Origin: Alphaproteobacteria bacterium
Lineage (GTDB): Bacteria > Pseudomonadota > Alphaproteobacteria > Sphingomonadales > Sphingomonadaceae
Direction of reading: 5' to 3'
Length of the DNA: 64,000 nt
Assembly: GCA_018970445.1 (NCBI GenBank)
Contig: JAGWWF010000004.1
Coordinates: 1-64,000, forward strand
Shown: positions 46,848 through 54,688 of the stretch, in pieces
Layout: the number at the start of each line of letters is the position of its first letter
Position numbering within the stretch: position 1 is the first letter of the stretch
Notes under the pieces: generated by a model
Told to the model about the DNA's origin: nothing
The model's database searches: none
Seen by the model: only the letters and a program-made list of their open reading frames with translations
Position numbers and translations under genes: made by a program

Positions 46848-46991
46848 CGGCCCCTCGCAAGCATTGGTGGCGGGGGCCGCAAGCGGCCCCTCGCAAGCAT
46901 TGGTGGCGGGGGCCGCAAGCGGCCCCTCGCGAGCCTTTGTGGCGAGGGCCAAACGGCCCCTCGCTCCTGGGTGGGGGTGGAGCGAGGGGCC
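46848..46991. repeat. Tandem 36-bp units, each a hairpin, ending in a perfect 13-bp palindrome
   Basis: Two identical 36-base units (46848-46883, 46884-46919), a diverged 34-base third (46920-46953) and a final hairpin (46955-46967 with 46979-46991, perfect 13-bp arms). Each unit begins GGCCCCTCGC and ends GCGGGGGCC, so each folds on itself. They sit between the ppc start and the end of the TonB receptor gene, both on the minus strand. No protein is supported here. A serial terminator or slippage-expanded palindrome is likely. Confidence 0.8.
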
Positions 46992-47050
46992 GGGCGGGCC
47001 CTCCCCGCCAGAGCGGCTGCCCCGGGGGGAGGCAGCACGCTGGACCAATA

Positions 47051-49606
47051 TCAGAATTTGAAGCCGATTTCAGCCCCGATCACCCGGCGCTGGCCGGGCG
47101 AAATGAAGCTGCCGCCAAATTCGATCGCCGGGATCACTTCGTTCAGCCACTGCCGGTCCAGCAGATTGTTGGCAAACACGGTGGCCGTCCAGTTCCTGGC
47201 TTCGATGCCGGCGCGCAGGTTGACGATGCCGAACGCATCGCGGCGCGTCACGTCATACCGGGCGTTGCCCACCACGGCGGGCAGCGCCAGCGCCGAAATC
47301 GGCAGCAGGCCGCTGAACAATGTGGGCTTTTCCTGATTCTGCACGCTGTGGAACCAGGTTGGCCCGGTCAACCGGTAATCGGCGCGCAGATTGGCCTTCA
47401 GCCCGTCGCTGATCGGCAGGCTCAATTGCGTGCCCAGGTTCAGCGTGTAATCGGCGGTATAGGGGCTGTTGTTGCCCACCGTGTCGGGCCGGCTGCTGTT
47501 CTTCTTGATCTCGCTGCCGTTCACATTGCCCGATGCAAACACCGTCCAGCCATCCAGCAGCTTGGCGTTCACATTGGCTTCGGCGCCCCACACATCCACG
47601 CGATCGATGTTGGACACCACGCGCAGCAGGCCAAAGCCGCCCACGAAGAATTCAAAGAACTGCATGTCGCGCACCTGGGTGTAGAAGGCGGCCAGATCAT
47701 AGCTGACACGACCATCGAACAGGCTGCCCTTCACCCCGGCTTCGAACGCGGAGCTGCGTTCCAGACGATATTGATCATTGATGCGCACGCCGGCGTTGAT
47801 GGTGCCGGGCACCGTGCCATTGTTGAAATTCTGCGCCACGATCGCGGCCGAACCCTGGTTGTTGAACCCGCCCGATTTGAAGCCCACACCCCAGTTGGCA
47901 AAGAGGTTGGTATCGTCGTTCAGCTTGTATCCCAGGCTGATCTTGGGTTGCAGCTGGCGGAACGTATTTGCCACTGGCGCGATGGTCGCGCCATTCTGGC
48001 CGGGGTTGATCGGCCCGCCGGTGATCGGATCGTTCACCAGCGGCACCAGATTGGTGGCGCTGCGCCGTTCGATGTCATAGCGCATGGCCAGGCCGGCGGT
48101 GAACGCCTCGCTGGGCTTCCAGTCCAGCGTGCCGAAGGCGGCATAGACATTGGTATCGAACCGGTCGTTGAACAACTGGCTGGTCGGGTTGGTCGAACCC
48201 GGCGCGTTGTAAAGCGTGGGGGACACGCCCTGGCCCAGATCGGCGCCCAGGCTGACGCCGGTTTCGCGATCGATGTTGAGATAATAAAGCCCGGCCGACC
48301 AGTTGATCGGCCCGTCGCCGGTGCTGGCATAGCGGATTTCGGCCGAAACATCCTTCTGCCGGCGCGTCTGCAACTGGGTGCCGTCGCAGGTGGTCGGGCT
48401 GTAGGCGCCAAAGGTGGAGCCATTGGCCGGGGCAAAGATGAACGGCACCGGGATCTGGCCGATGAAGGTGGGCTGGGCCAGCGGGAACCCGCGCAGCTGG
48501 GCCGTGGTGGCAAAGCAGCGGTTGTTCACCGCCTGGCTGGTGGGGTTGTTGATGTTGCTGATGTAACGGGCAAAATCGGCCGAGGTGCCATCGGCGGTGA
48601 GCGCCTGGTCAACATCGGAAAACAGCGTCCACGCCGTCAGCCGGCCCTTGTCGAATTCATGTTCGATGCGGGCGCTGGCTTCCCAGGTCGTCTGTTCGTT
48701 GGTCGGGCGGATGTTGCCATAATAACGGAACTGACGATCGTTGACATTTTCATAGAAGGCCGGGTTCACCGCGGCGAAATTGGGCAGGTGAAAACTGGCG
48801 TTGAAATTGATCGACGCGCCCTGGAGGTGGGCGTGACGGGCCTTCACGTCCAGCGTGGTGGCATCGCCCAGTTTCGCCACGATGCGGCCATCCAGGCCAT
48901 AATTTTCCTGATCGTCCACCACCTTGGCATTGCCCAGGAACTCGTTGCGCCAGAAGCCATCGGTCGTCTGGTAATTGGCGGACAGCACGAAGCCGACGCC
49001 ATCGGCAATCGGCCCGGCGACATGGCCAAAGGCCTGGCCGGTGGCCAGCTCGCCATAATTGGCGCGGAAACTGCCCGACAGCACATCGCCCGGCTTCACC
49101 GTGCTCATCACGATCGCGCCGGCGGCGGCATTGCGGCCATAGATGGCGCCCTGCGGGCCCTTGAGCACTTCCACCTGGGTCAGCGTGCCCTGCACCTGGT
49201 TCAGCTGGGCGGTGTTGGTCTTCAAGATGCCGTCCACCACCAGCGCCACGCTCGATTCGGCGTCGCGCGCGCCGTTCAGGCCACGGATGTTGATCTGGGT
49301 GTCCCCCGCCTCGGCCGTGCCCGACACGATGGTGACGCCGGGGGTGAGCTGCAACATTTCCTGCGACCGGAAGGTGCCGGTGGCGGCCAGGGTTTCAGCG
49401 GTGATCACCGACACGGTGGCCGGCACATCCTGCAACTTCTCGCTGTTGCGGCGGGCGGTGACGATGATCTCCTCGGCGGCATCCTCGCTTGCGGCCTGCT
49501 GCGCGGCCACCGGGGCGGCAAGAGCGGCCACCGATGCCAGCAGCGCCGTCACCAGCGCGCCTCGCGCCGTCACCGGGACCCGAAAACCTGCCACCACATC
49601 GCGCAT
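47051..49606 (-). CDS. TonB-dependent receptor, putative substrate importer for the adjacent catabolic cluster
   Basis: Outer-membrane active transporter. The 851-residue protein has a signal peptide (ending APVAAQQ), a TonB-box region 'EEIIVTARRNSEKLQDVPAT', the plug domain with 'GVTIVSGTAEAGDTQINIRG' and 'VEVLKGPQGAIYGRNAAAGA', and a 22-strand barrel ending 'ISPGQRRVIGAEIGFKF' with a terminal Phe. GGGAG supports the start at 49606. It lies divergent from the GntR regulator with an operator-like palindrome between them, so it probably carries the substrate of that regulon. Not a siderophore-type receptor by context. Confidence 0.92.
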   Translation of the reverse strand: MRDVVAGFRVPVTARGALVTALLASVAALAAPVAAQQAASEDAAEEIIVTARRNSEKLQDVPATVSVITAETLAATGTFRSQEMLQLTPGVTIVSGTAEAGDTQINIRGLNGARDAESSVALVVDGILKTNTAQLNQVQGTLTQVEVLKGPQGAIYGRNAAAGAIVMSTVKPGDVLSGSFRANYGELATGQAFGHVAGPIADGVGFVLSANYQTTDGFWRNEFLGNAKVVDDQENYGLDGRIVAKLGDATTLDVKARHAHLQGASINFNASFHLPNFAAVNPAFYENVNDRQFRYYGNIRPTNEQTTWEASARIEHEFDKGRLTAWTLFSDVDQALTADGTSADFARYISNINNPTSQAVNNRCFATTAQLRGFPLAQPTFIGQIPVPFIFAPANGSTFGAYSPTTCDGTQLQTRRQKDVSAEIRYASTGDGPINWSAGLYYLNIDRETGVSLGADLGQGVSPTLYNAPGSTNPTSQLFNDRFDTNVYAAFGTLDWKPSEAFTAGLAMRYDIERRSATNLVPLVNDPITGGPINPGQNGATIAPVANTFRQLQPKISLGYKLNDDTNLFANWGVGFKSGGFNNQGSAAIVAQNFNNGTVPGTINAGVRINDQYRLERSSAFEAGVKGSLFDGRVSYDLAAFYTQVRDMQFFEFFVGGFGLLRVVSNIDRVDVWGAEANVNAKLLDGWTVFASGNVNGSEIKKNSSRPDTVGNNSPYTADYTLNLGTQLSLPISDGLKANLRADYRLTGPTWFHSVQNQEKPTLFSGLLPISALALPAVVGNARYDVTRRDAFGIVNLRAGIEARNWTATVFANNLLDRQWLNEVIPAIEFGGSFISPGQRRVIGAEIGFKF

Positions 49607-49661
49607 CTTGCCCACTCCCGGTTGCTCTGCGGCCGCTCCCTGCCGCGTTGACGTGCAGCTC

Positions 49662-49671
49662 TTGTATACAA
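49662..49671. promoter_or_regulatory. Putative GntR operator, site 1
   Basis: Perfect 10-bp palindrome TTGTATACAA in the gap between the TonB receptor start (49606) and gntR start (49773), followed by AACCC. The identical 15-base TTGTATACAAAACCC recurs at 51070. Its TATACA could serve as a -10 element on either strand. The palindrome sits about 100 bases before gntR. Confidence 0.7.
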
Positions 49672-49772
49672 AACCCCGTGCTGGCAAGGTGCCAATGCGC
49701 CACACGGGTGCAAACGCGGGCGAGCGTCACCGCTTTGCAACAGTATCGCGCCCACTTCGGATCGTTCCCCTG

Positions 49773-50417
49773 ATGACCACCGCATCGGACAAAGCCTATG
49801 CCGAAATCCGCGGCCTGATCCTGGCCGGCGATGCCAGCCCCGGCACACCGCTGCGCGAAGAGGCGCTGGCCGATATCGTGGGCGTGTCGCGCACCCCGGT
49901 GCGCGAGGCGCTGAAACGGCTGGAGGCCGAACATTATGCCATCCGCACCTCCGGCGGCCGGCTGGTGGTGGCGGCCTGGGATGGCGATGACGTGGCGGAA
50001 ATCTTTGCCCTGCGCGCCATGCTGGAAGGCCATGCCGCCGCCCGCGCCGCCCGCCGCATCACGCCCGATGCGCTGCTGGCGCTGAAGGCGTGTAACCAGG
50101 CCCTGCAGGCCGCCGTGGCCGGCGACGCGCCCGATGTGGCGCGGTTTCTGGCCGAAAACCGGCGCTTCCACGATCTGGTGATCGGCGCATCGGCATCGGC
50201 GCGGCTGGCCACCATGCTGGCCAGCCTGGTGGAACAGCCGATCGTGCGGCGCACCGCCACCCGCTATGCCCGCGATGATCTGATGCGATCAGCCCATGAA
50301 CATGATCAATTGATTCAAGCCTTTGCAGCGCGCGATGCGGAATGGGCCAAGGCGGTGATGGCCGCCCACATCCACCGCGCGCTTCACGCCTTCCGCACCG
50401 CAAGTCCTTCGAAATAG
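49773..50417 (+). CDS. GntR-family transcriptional regulator (FadR/FCD subfamily)
   Basis: Likely repressor of the surrounding catabolic genes. In 214 residues: N-terminal winged helix 'AYAEIRGLILAGDASPGTPL', 'LADIVGVSRTPVREALKRLE' and wing 'YAIRTSGGRLVVAAW', then an FCD effector domain from about residue 75 ('VAEIFALRAMLEGHAAARAA', 'ENRRFHDLVIGASASARL', 'HEHDQLIQAFAARDAEW AK' region) with metal/ligand His residues. Its last 34 bases overlap the 3' end of the convergent hydrolase gene. Two TTGTATACAA sites flank it. Confidence 0.93.
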   Translation: MTTASDKAYAEIRGLILAGDASPGTPLREEALADIVGVSRTPVREALKRLEAEHYAIRTSGGRLVVAAWDGDDVAEIFALRAMLEGHAAARAARRITPDALLALKACNQALQAAVAGDAPDVARFLAENRRFHDLVIGASASARLATMLASLVEQPIVRRTATRYARDDLMRSAHEHDQLIQAFAARDAEWAKAVMAAHIHRALHAFRTASPSK

Positions 50418-51022
50418 GCGATTATTTTTGCAGCGGGCCGGATTTCCGCCGTCTTGGCCGCCAGATCGAACAGATTGGCCCGGTGCACGCTGTCCAGCCG
50501 GTCGCCCACGCCGTCTTCCACCACCAGCGGCACATAGCCGCAACAGATGGCATCCACCGCGCTGGCCCGCACGCAGCCCGATGTCGAAAGCCCGCAGATC
50601 ACCAGCGTGTCGATGCCGGCAGCCTTGAGCCGCGCATCCAGATCGGTGCCGAAAAAGGCCGAGGGATATTGCTTGGTGATCACCGCCTCGCCGGGCGCCG
50701 GCAGCAGCGGCGGTTCGAAATCGCCCAGCAGGCTGCCCCGGTCAAACACCTGCAACGCCGCGATCTTGCGATAGAAAACCCCGCCATTGGCACCGCCCGG
50801 TTCATATTCCACCCGCGTGTGCAGCACCGGCACGCCGCGCGCGCGCGCCGCTGCCAGCACGCCCGCCGCCACATCGCGCACCGCCTCCACCGCGGCATAG
50901 AGCGGCGATCCGGCCGCAAAATAGGCCCGGGCAAAATCGATCATCAGCAGCGCCGGCGCCTTGCCCGGCGCCAGCCCCTGGCCGAACCCCGCGCCCCGAT
51001 AATCCGCCGCCGCGTCAACCAT
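50384..51022 (-). CDS. Isochorismatase-family cysteine hydrolase (N-carbamoylsarcosine amidohydrolase-like)
   Basis: Predicted C-N hydrolase. The 212 residues contain the catalytic triad: Asp in 'ALLMIDFARAYFAAGS', Lys in 'EAVITKQYPSAFFGTDLDA', and Cys in 'ICGLSTSGCVRASAVDAICC'. The 'STSGCVRASAVDA' form resembles N-carbamoylsarcosine amidohydrolase, which yields CO2, ammonia and sarcosine, more than nicotinamidases. Together with neighbouring HyuA/HyuB it recalls the N-methylhydantoin route of creatinine breakdown, but the HMGL and CoA-transferase genes do not belong to that pathway, so the substrate is open. Confidence 0.85.
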   Translation of the reverse strand: MVDAAADYRGAGFGQGLAPGKAPALLMIDFARAYFAAGSPLYAAVEAVRDVAAGVLAAARARGVPVLHTRVEYEPGGANGGVFYRKIAALQVFDRGSLLGDFEPPLLPAPGEAVITKQYPSAFFGTDLDARLKAAGIDTLVICGLSTSGCVRASAVDAICCGYVPLVVEDGVGDRLDSVHRANLFDLAAKTAEIRPAAKIIAYFEGLAVRKA

Positions 51023-51069
51023 CCGCAACCCTTTCGCCGTGATGCCGTCTATACAGCGGCCTGTCAGCT

Positions 51070-51079
51070 TTGTATACAA
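51070..51079. promoter_or_regulatory. Putative GntR operator, site 2
   Basis: A second TTGTATACAA, with AACCC following, only five bases before the HMGL-like ATG at 51085 and 48 bases before the divergent hydrolase start (51022). If TATACA (51073-51078) is the -10, transcription starts at or near the A of the ATG, implying a leaderless mRNA; no Shine-Dalgarno is present. Binding here would block both divergent genes. Confidence 0.65.
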
Positions 51080-51084
51080 AACCC

Positions 51085-52029
51085 ATGTCTCCCCTGCCCC
51101 CCATCCAGATCGTCGAGGTCTCCCCCCGCGACGGCCTCCAGAACGAGGCGCAACTGGTTGAAACGGCCAGCAAGATCGCACTTGTAGAGCATCTGGTCGC
51201 CTGCGGCGCGCGCCGGATCGAGGTGGCCAGCTTCGTCAATCCGCGCCGGGTGCCGCAGATGGCCGATGGCGAGGCGGTGATCGCCGGGCTGCCCGCGGCA
51301 CCCGGCGTGCGCTTCATCGGCCTGTGCCTGAACGAACGCGGTGTCGATCGTGCCATCGCCACGCTGGCCGGCCGCCGTCCGCTGGACGAAGCCGGCTGCG
51401 TGCTGGTGGCCAGCGACAGTTTCGGCATCGTCAACCAGGGCCAGAGCATCAGCGACGGCATCGCCGCCAACAGCGCCATGCTGGCCAAGGCGAAGGCTGC
51501 CGGCCTGTTCGCGCAGGTGACGATCAGCGCCGCCTTCGGCTGCCCCTATGAAGGCCCGGTGCCGGCCGAGCGCATCGTCGATCTGGCCCGGCGCATGGCC
51601 GACGCCGGCGCGCAGGAAATCGCGCTGGCCGATACGATCGGCGTGGGCGTGCCGGGTCAGGTGGGCGAGCTGACGCAGCGGGTGATCGAGGCCATCGCCC
51701 CCATCCCCATCCGCCTGCACCTGCACGACACGCGCGGGCTGGCGCCGGCCAATGCCTGGGCCGCCTATCAGGCCGGCTGCCGCACCTTTGATTCGGCGCT
51801 GGGCGGCCTGGGTGGCTGCCCGTTCGCGCCGGGGGCGGCCGGCAATGTCGGCACCGAGGAACTTCTGTATCTGTTCGGCCGGTCGGGCGTTGCCCATGGC
51901 CTTGATCTGGAAACCACCCTGGCGGCCAACGCCTGGTTTGCCACCATCATGGGCCGCGCCCTGCCCAGCCGGGCCGGCAAGGCCGGTGACTTTGTCGCGC
52001 GCCCCCTTCCCACCGGAGCAAGCCTGTGA
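51085..52029 (+). CDS. Hydroxymethylglutaryl-CoA lyase-like protein (HMGL/DRE-TIM)
   Basis: TIM-barrel enzyme that cleaves or joins acyl-CoA carbon bonds, using a divalent metal. The 314 residues show 'IVEVSPRDGLQNEAQLVETA' (catalytic Arg-Asp), 'IEVASFVNPRRVPQMAD', 'SAAFGCPYEGPVPAERIVD', the metal His pair 'IRLHLHDTRGLAPANAW', and 'LGGLGGCPFAPGAAGNVGTE' with the loop Cys, so all active-site elements are present. Relatives act on HMG-CoA and other branched beta-hydroxyacyl-CoAs. It overlaps the hyuA start (GTGA) and is first in a transcript with HyuA, SRPBCC, HyuB and CoA-transferase. Confidence 0.9.
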   Translation: MSPLPPIQIVEVSPRDGLQNEAQLVETASKIALVEHLVACGARRIEVASFVNPRRVPQMADGEAVIAGLPAAPGVRFIGLCLNERGVDRAIATLAGRRPLDEAGCVLVASDSFGIVNQGQSISDGIAANSAMLAKAKAAGLFAQVTISAAFGCPYEGPVPAERIVDLARRMADAGAQEIALADTIGVGVPGQVGELTQRVIEAIAPIPIRLHLHDTRGLAPANAWAAYQAGCRTFDSALGGLGGCPFAPGAAGNVGTEELLYLFGRSGVAHGLDLETTLAANAWFATIMGRALPSRAGKAGDFVARPLPTGASL

Positions 52030-54077
52030 GCTATCGTCCGCAAAGTTACAGATTGGGCGTCGATGTCGGCGGCACCTTCACCGATCTGATCGTCATCGAC
52101 GAAGCAACCGGCCGCGCGGTGCGCGACAAGGTGCCATCCACCCCGCATGATCCATCCGAAGCGGTGATCGCCGGGGCACAGGCGCTGGCGGCCAGGGCCG
52201 GAATTTCCGCCGCCGATCTCTCGCTGTTCCTGCACGGCACCACGGTCGCCACCAATGCCGTGCTGGAACAGAAGATCGCGCGGGTCGGCCTGATCGTCAC
52301 CACCGGCTATCGCCACATATTGCAGATCGCCCGCAGCCTGGTGCCCGGCGGCCTGGCGGCCTGGATCGTGTGGCCCAAGCCCACCCCGATGGCCCCGCTG
52401 GAAGCCACGATCGAGGCCGATGAACGCATCGGTGCCGATGGTGCCATCGTCCGCCCGCTGGATGAAGCCGCCCTGCGCCAGAGCCTCAAGCGGCTGGCCG
52501 AGGAGAAGGTGGAGGCGATCACCGTCTGCCTGATCAACAGTTACATGAACGATGCCCATGAACGCCGCATCGCGCAGATCTGTGCCGAGGAACTGCCCGG
52601 CCTGCCGGTGTCGCTGTCGGCCGATATCCTGCCCGAAATGCAGGAATATGAGCGGGCGCTGACCACCGTGGCCAACAGCGCGGTGCGCCCCACCGTCAGC
52701 CGTTATGTCGGCAATCTGGAACGCGCCCTGGCCGATTGGGGCACGCCGGCCAAGCTCAACCTGCTGCGGTCCGACGGCGGCCTGATGTCGGCCGAAAAAA
52801 GCCGCACGGCACCGGTGAACCTGCTGATGTCCGGCCCGGCCGGCGGCGTGGCCGGCGCGGTGTGGATCGCCAAGAACGCGCAGCTGCCCAACGTCCTCAC
52901 GCTTGACATGGGCGGCACCTCCACCGATGTCGCCCTGATCGAGGATTATCAGCCGCGCCTGCGCCGCGAAACCAGCGTTGGCCATCTCACCGTGCGCGCC
53001 TCCAGCCTGGACGTGAAGACGGTGGGCGCCGGCGGCGGCTCCATCGCCACCGTGCCGGAATTGACGAAGGCGCTGCGCGTCGGCCCGCAATCGGCCGGCG
53101 CGGTGCCCGGCCCGGCCGCCTATGGCCGCGGCGGCGAACTGCCCACCGTCACCGATGCCAATGTCGTCTTGGGCTATCTGCCCGAAAATCTGCTCGGCGG
53201 CGCCTTCAGGCTTGATCGCGAAGCCTCCCGGCGCGCGGTGCAGACGGTGGCCGACGCGCTGGGCCTGCCGCTGCTGGATGCCGCCGCGGGCATCATCGCC
53301 ATCGTCAACGAAACCATGTTCGGCGCCCTGCGGCTGGTGTCCGTGCAGCAAGGTTATGATCCGCGCGATTTTGCCCTGATGGCCTTTGGCGGCGCCGGCC
53401 CGCTGCACGGCAACGCCATGGGCATGCTGATGGGATCATGGCCGGTCATCATCCCGCCCTCGCCCGGGGTGCTGTGCGCCTATGGCGATGCCACCACCCG
53501 GCTGCGCGTCGATGCGCAGCGCAGCTTCAACCGCCTTGTCACCCACACCAGCGATGGCGAAGTGGGCGCGGTGATCGATGAACTGATCGCCCAGACCAGC
53601 GCCGAACTGGTCGCCGAAGGCGTGGCCGCCAGCGACGTGGACATCCGCACCGAAATCGACATCCGCTATGCCGGGCAGGCCTTTGAAGTTCCGCTGCACG
53701 CGCCCGCCGGCACCAGCATCGCCAGCCTGGCCGCCCGCTTCGATGCCGAACACAAGCGCCTGTTCACCTTCAATCTTTCGGTGCCGCAGGAACTTGTCAA
53801 CATCCGCGTCGTGGCGCTGGGCAAGGCCGCCAATGTCTCGGCCACCCGCATCGCCAGAGGGGACGGCAACCCCACGGCCGCCCGCCTGCGCGACCATGAA
53901 CTGTGGATGGACGGCCAGGCCCGCGCCGCCGCCATCTATGACCGGGCGCTGCTGCGCGCCGGCGACATCGTGCCCGGCCCGGCGGTGATCACCGAGATGG
54001 ATTCGACCACGCTGGTCCACAACGGCCATATCGCCACGGTGGACGATGTCGGCAATCTGCTGATCACGCCGGCGTGA
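52026..54077 (+). CDS. Hydantoinase/oxoprolinase family protein, subunit A (HyuA-like)
   Basis: ATP-using subunit of a cyclic-amide or acetone-carboxylase-type enzyme. The 683 residues have the actin-like phosphate loops 'RLGVDVGGTFTDLIVIDEAT' and 'LTLDMGGTSTDVALIEDYQ', 'LFLHGTTVATNAVLEQKI' and 'SGPAGGVAGAVWIAKNAQ'. Family members phosphorylate and open hydantoins, oxoproline or N-methylhydantoin, or carboxylate acetone. The GTG start overlaps the HMGL stop. Its partner HyuB lies 611 bases on, with an exported-protein gene placed between them. Exact substrate unknown. Confidence 0.9.
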   Translation: MSYRPQSYRLGVDVGGTFTDLIVIDEATGRAVRDKVPSTPHDPSEAVIAGAQALAARAGISAADLSLFLHGTTVATNAVLEQKIARVGLIVTTGYRHILQIARSLVPGGLAAWIVWPKPTPMAPLEATIEADERIGADGAIVRPLDEAALRQSLKRLAEEKVEAITVCLINSYMNDAHERRIAQICAEELPGLPVSLSADILPEMQEYERALTTVANSAVRPTVSRYVGNLERALADWGTPAKLNLLRSDGGLMSAEKSRTAPVNLLMSGPAGGVAGAVWIAKNAQLPNVLTLDMGGTSTDVALIEDYQPRLRRETSVGHLTVRASSLDVKTVGAGGGSIATVPELTKALRVGPQSAGAVPGPAAYGRGGELPTVTDANVVLGYLPENLLGGAFRLDREASRRAVQTVADALGLPLLDAAAGIIAIVNETMFGALRLVSVQQGYDPRDFALMAFGGAGPLHGNAMGMLMGSWPVIIPPSPGVLCAYGDATTRLRVDAQRSFNRLVTHTSDGEVGAVIDELIAQTSAELVAEGVAASDVDIRTEIDIRYAGQAFEVPLHAPAGTSIASLAARFDAEHKRLFTFNLSVPQELVNIRVVALGKAANVSATRIARGDGNPTAARLRDHELWMDGQARAAAIYDRALLRAGDIVPGPAVITEMDSTTLVHNGHIATVDDVGNLLITPA

Positions 54078-54664
54078 TGCGCCGCCCGCGTCGCCCTGGC
54101 CCGTCGGCCGCCGTCGCCCCGCGCCGGCCATGGCCGCTGCCGTGGCTGGCCGGCTGGCTGCTGCTGGCCGCCGTGCTGATGGCGCGACCGGCCCAGGCGC
54201 GGCTGGCCAGCCAGAGCGCCGATGGCTTTGTTTCTTCCAGCACCGCGCTGCTGCCGCTGCCGCCGGCCGCCGTCTGGGCCGCGCTGACCAACTGGAGCGC
54301 CTGGTGGGACCCGGCGCACAGCTATGGCGGCACGCCGGGAACGATCACGCTGGAAGCCAGCGCCGGCGGCCGGCTGGTGGAGCGCTGGCCGGGCGGCAGC
54401 ACCATCCACGCCAGCGTGCTCACCGTGATGCCGCCGGCGCTGCTGCGCCTGTCGGGCGGCTTTGGCCCGTTGCAATCGCTGCCGGTCAATGCCGTGCTTG
54501 ATATCAGCCTGAAACCCGAAGCCGGCGGCACCCGGCTGCAACTTGTCTATCGCGTCGGCGGCACGGCGGCCGACGGGCTGGACACGCTGGCAGCGCCGGT
54601 GGACGCCGTGATGAGCGCCGGTTTCGCCCGGCTGGTGCGTTTCGCCACCACCGGCAAACCCTGA
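54077..54664 (+). CDS. Exported SRPBCC/START-like protein
   Basis: A protein of 195 residues with a long N-terminal export region: a basic, Arg/Pro-rich stretch (residues 1-20), a hydrophobic core (about 24-37, 'LAGWLLLAAVLMA') ending RPAQA, and an SRPBCC (Bet v1-like) fold: 'ALLPLPPAAVWAALTNWSAW', 'GTITLEASAGGRLVERWPGG' and 'TRLQLVYRVGG'. These domains bind hydrophobic ligands. The ATG overlaps the HyuA stop. Its insertion between hyuA and hyuB, with overlapping codons, implies a role in the same pathway, perhaps periplasmic substrate binding. Confidence 0.8.
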   Translation: MRRPRRPGPSAAVAPRRPWPLPWLAGWLLLAAVLMARPAQARLASQSADGFVSSSTALLPLPPAAVWAALTNWSAWWDPAHSYGGTPGTITLEASAGGRLVERWPGGSTIHASVLTVMPPALLRLSGGFGPLQSLPVNAVLDISLKPEAGGTRLQLVYRVGGTAADGLDTLAAPVDAVMSAGFARLVRFATTGKP

Positions 54665-54688
54665 CAGACCTGGTTGAAGGAAACGGAC

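Noticed and set aside
46848-46991. CRISPR array
   Set aside because: Units are contiguous without variable spacers, and no cas genes are present.
46713-47336. Repeat protein reading through the 36-base tandem units
   Set aside because: The 36-base unit keeps frame by length only; the frame overlaps the ends of two real genes and lacks a start signal.
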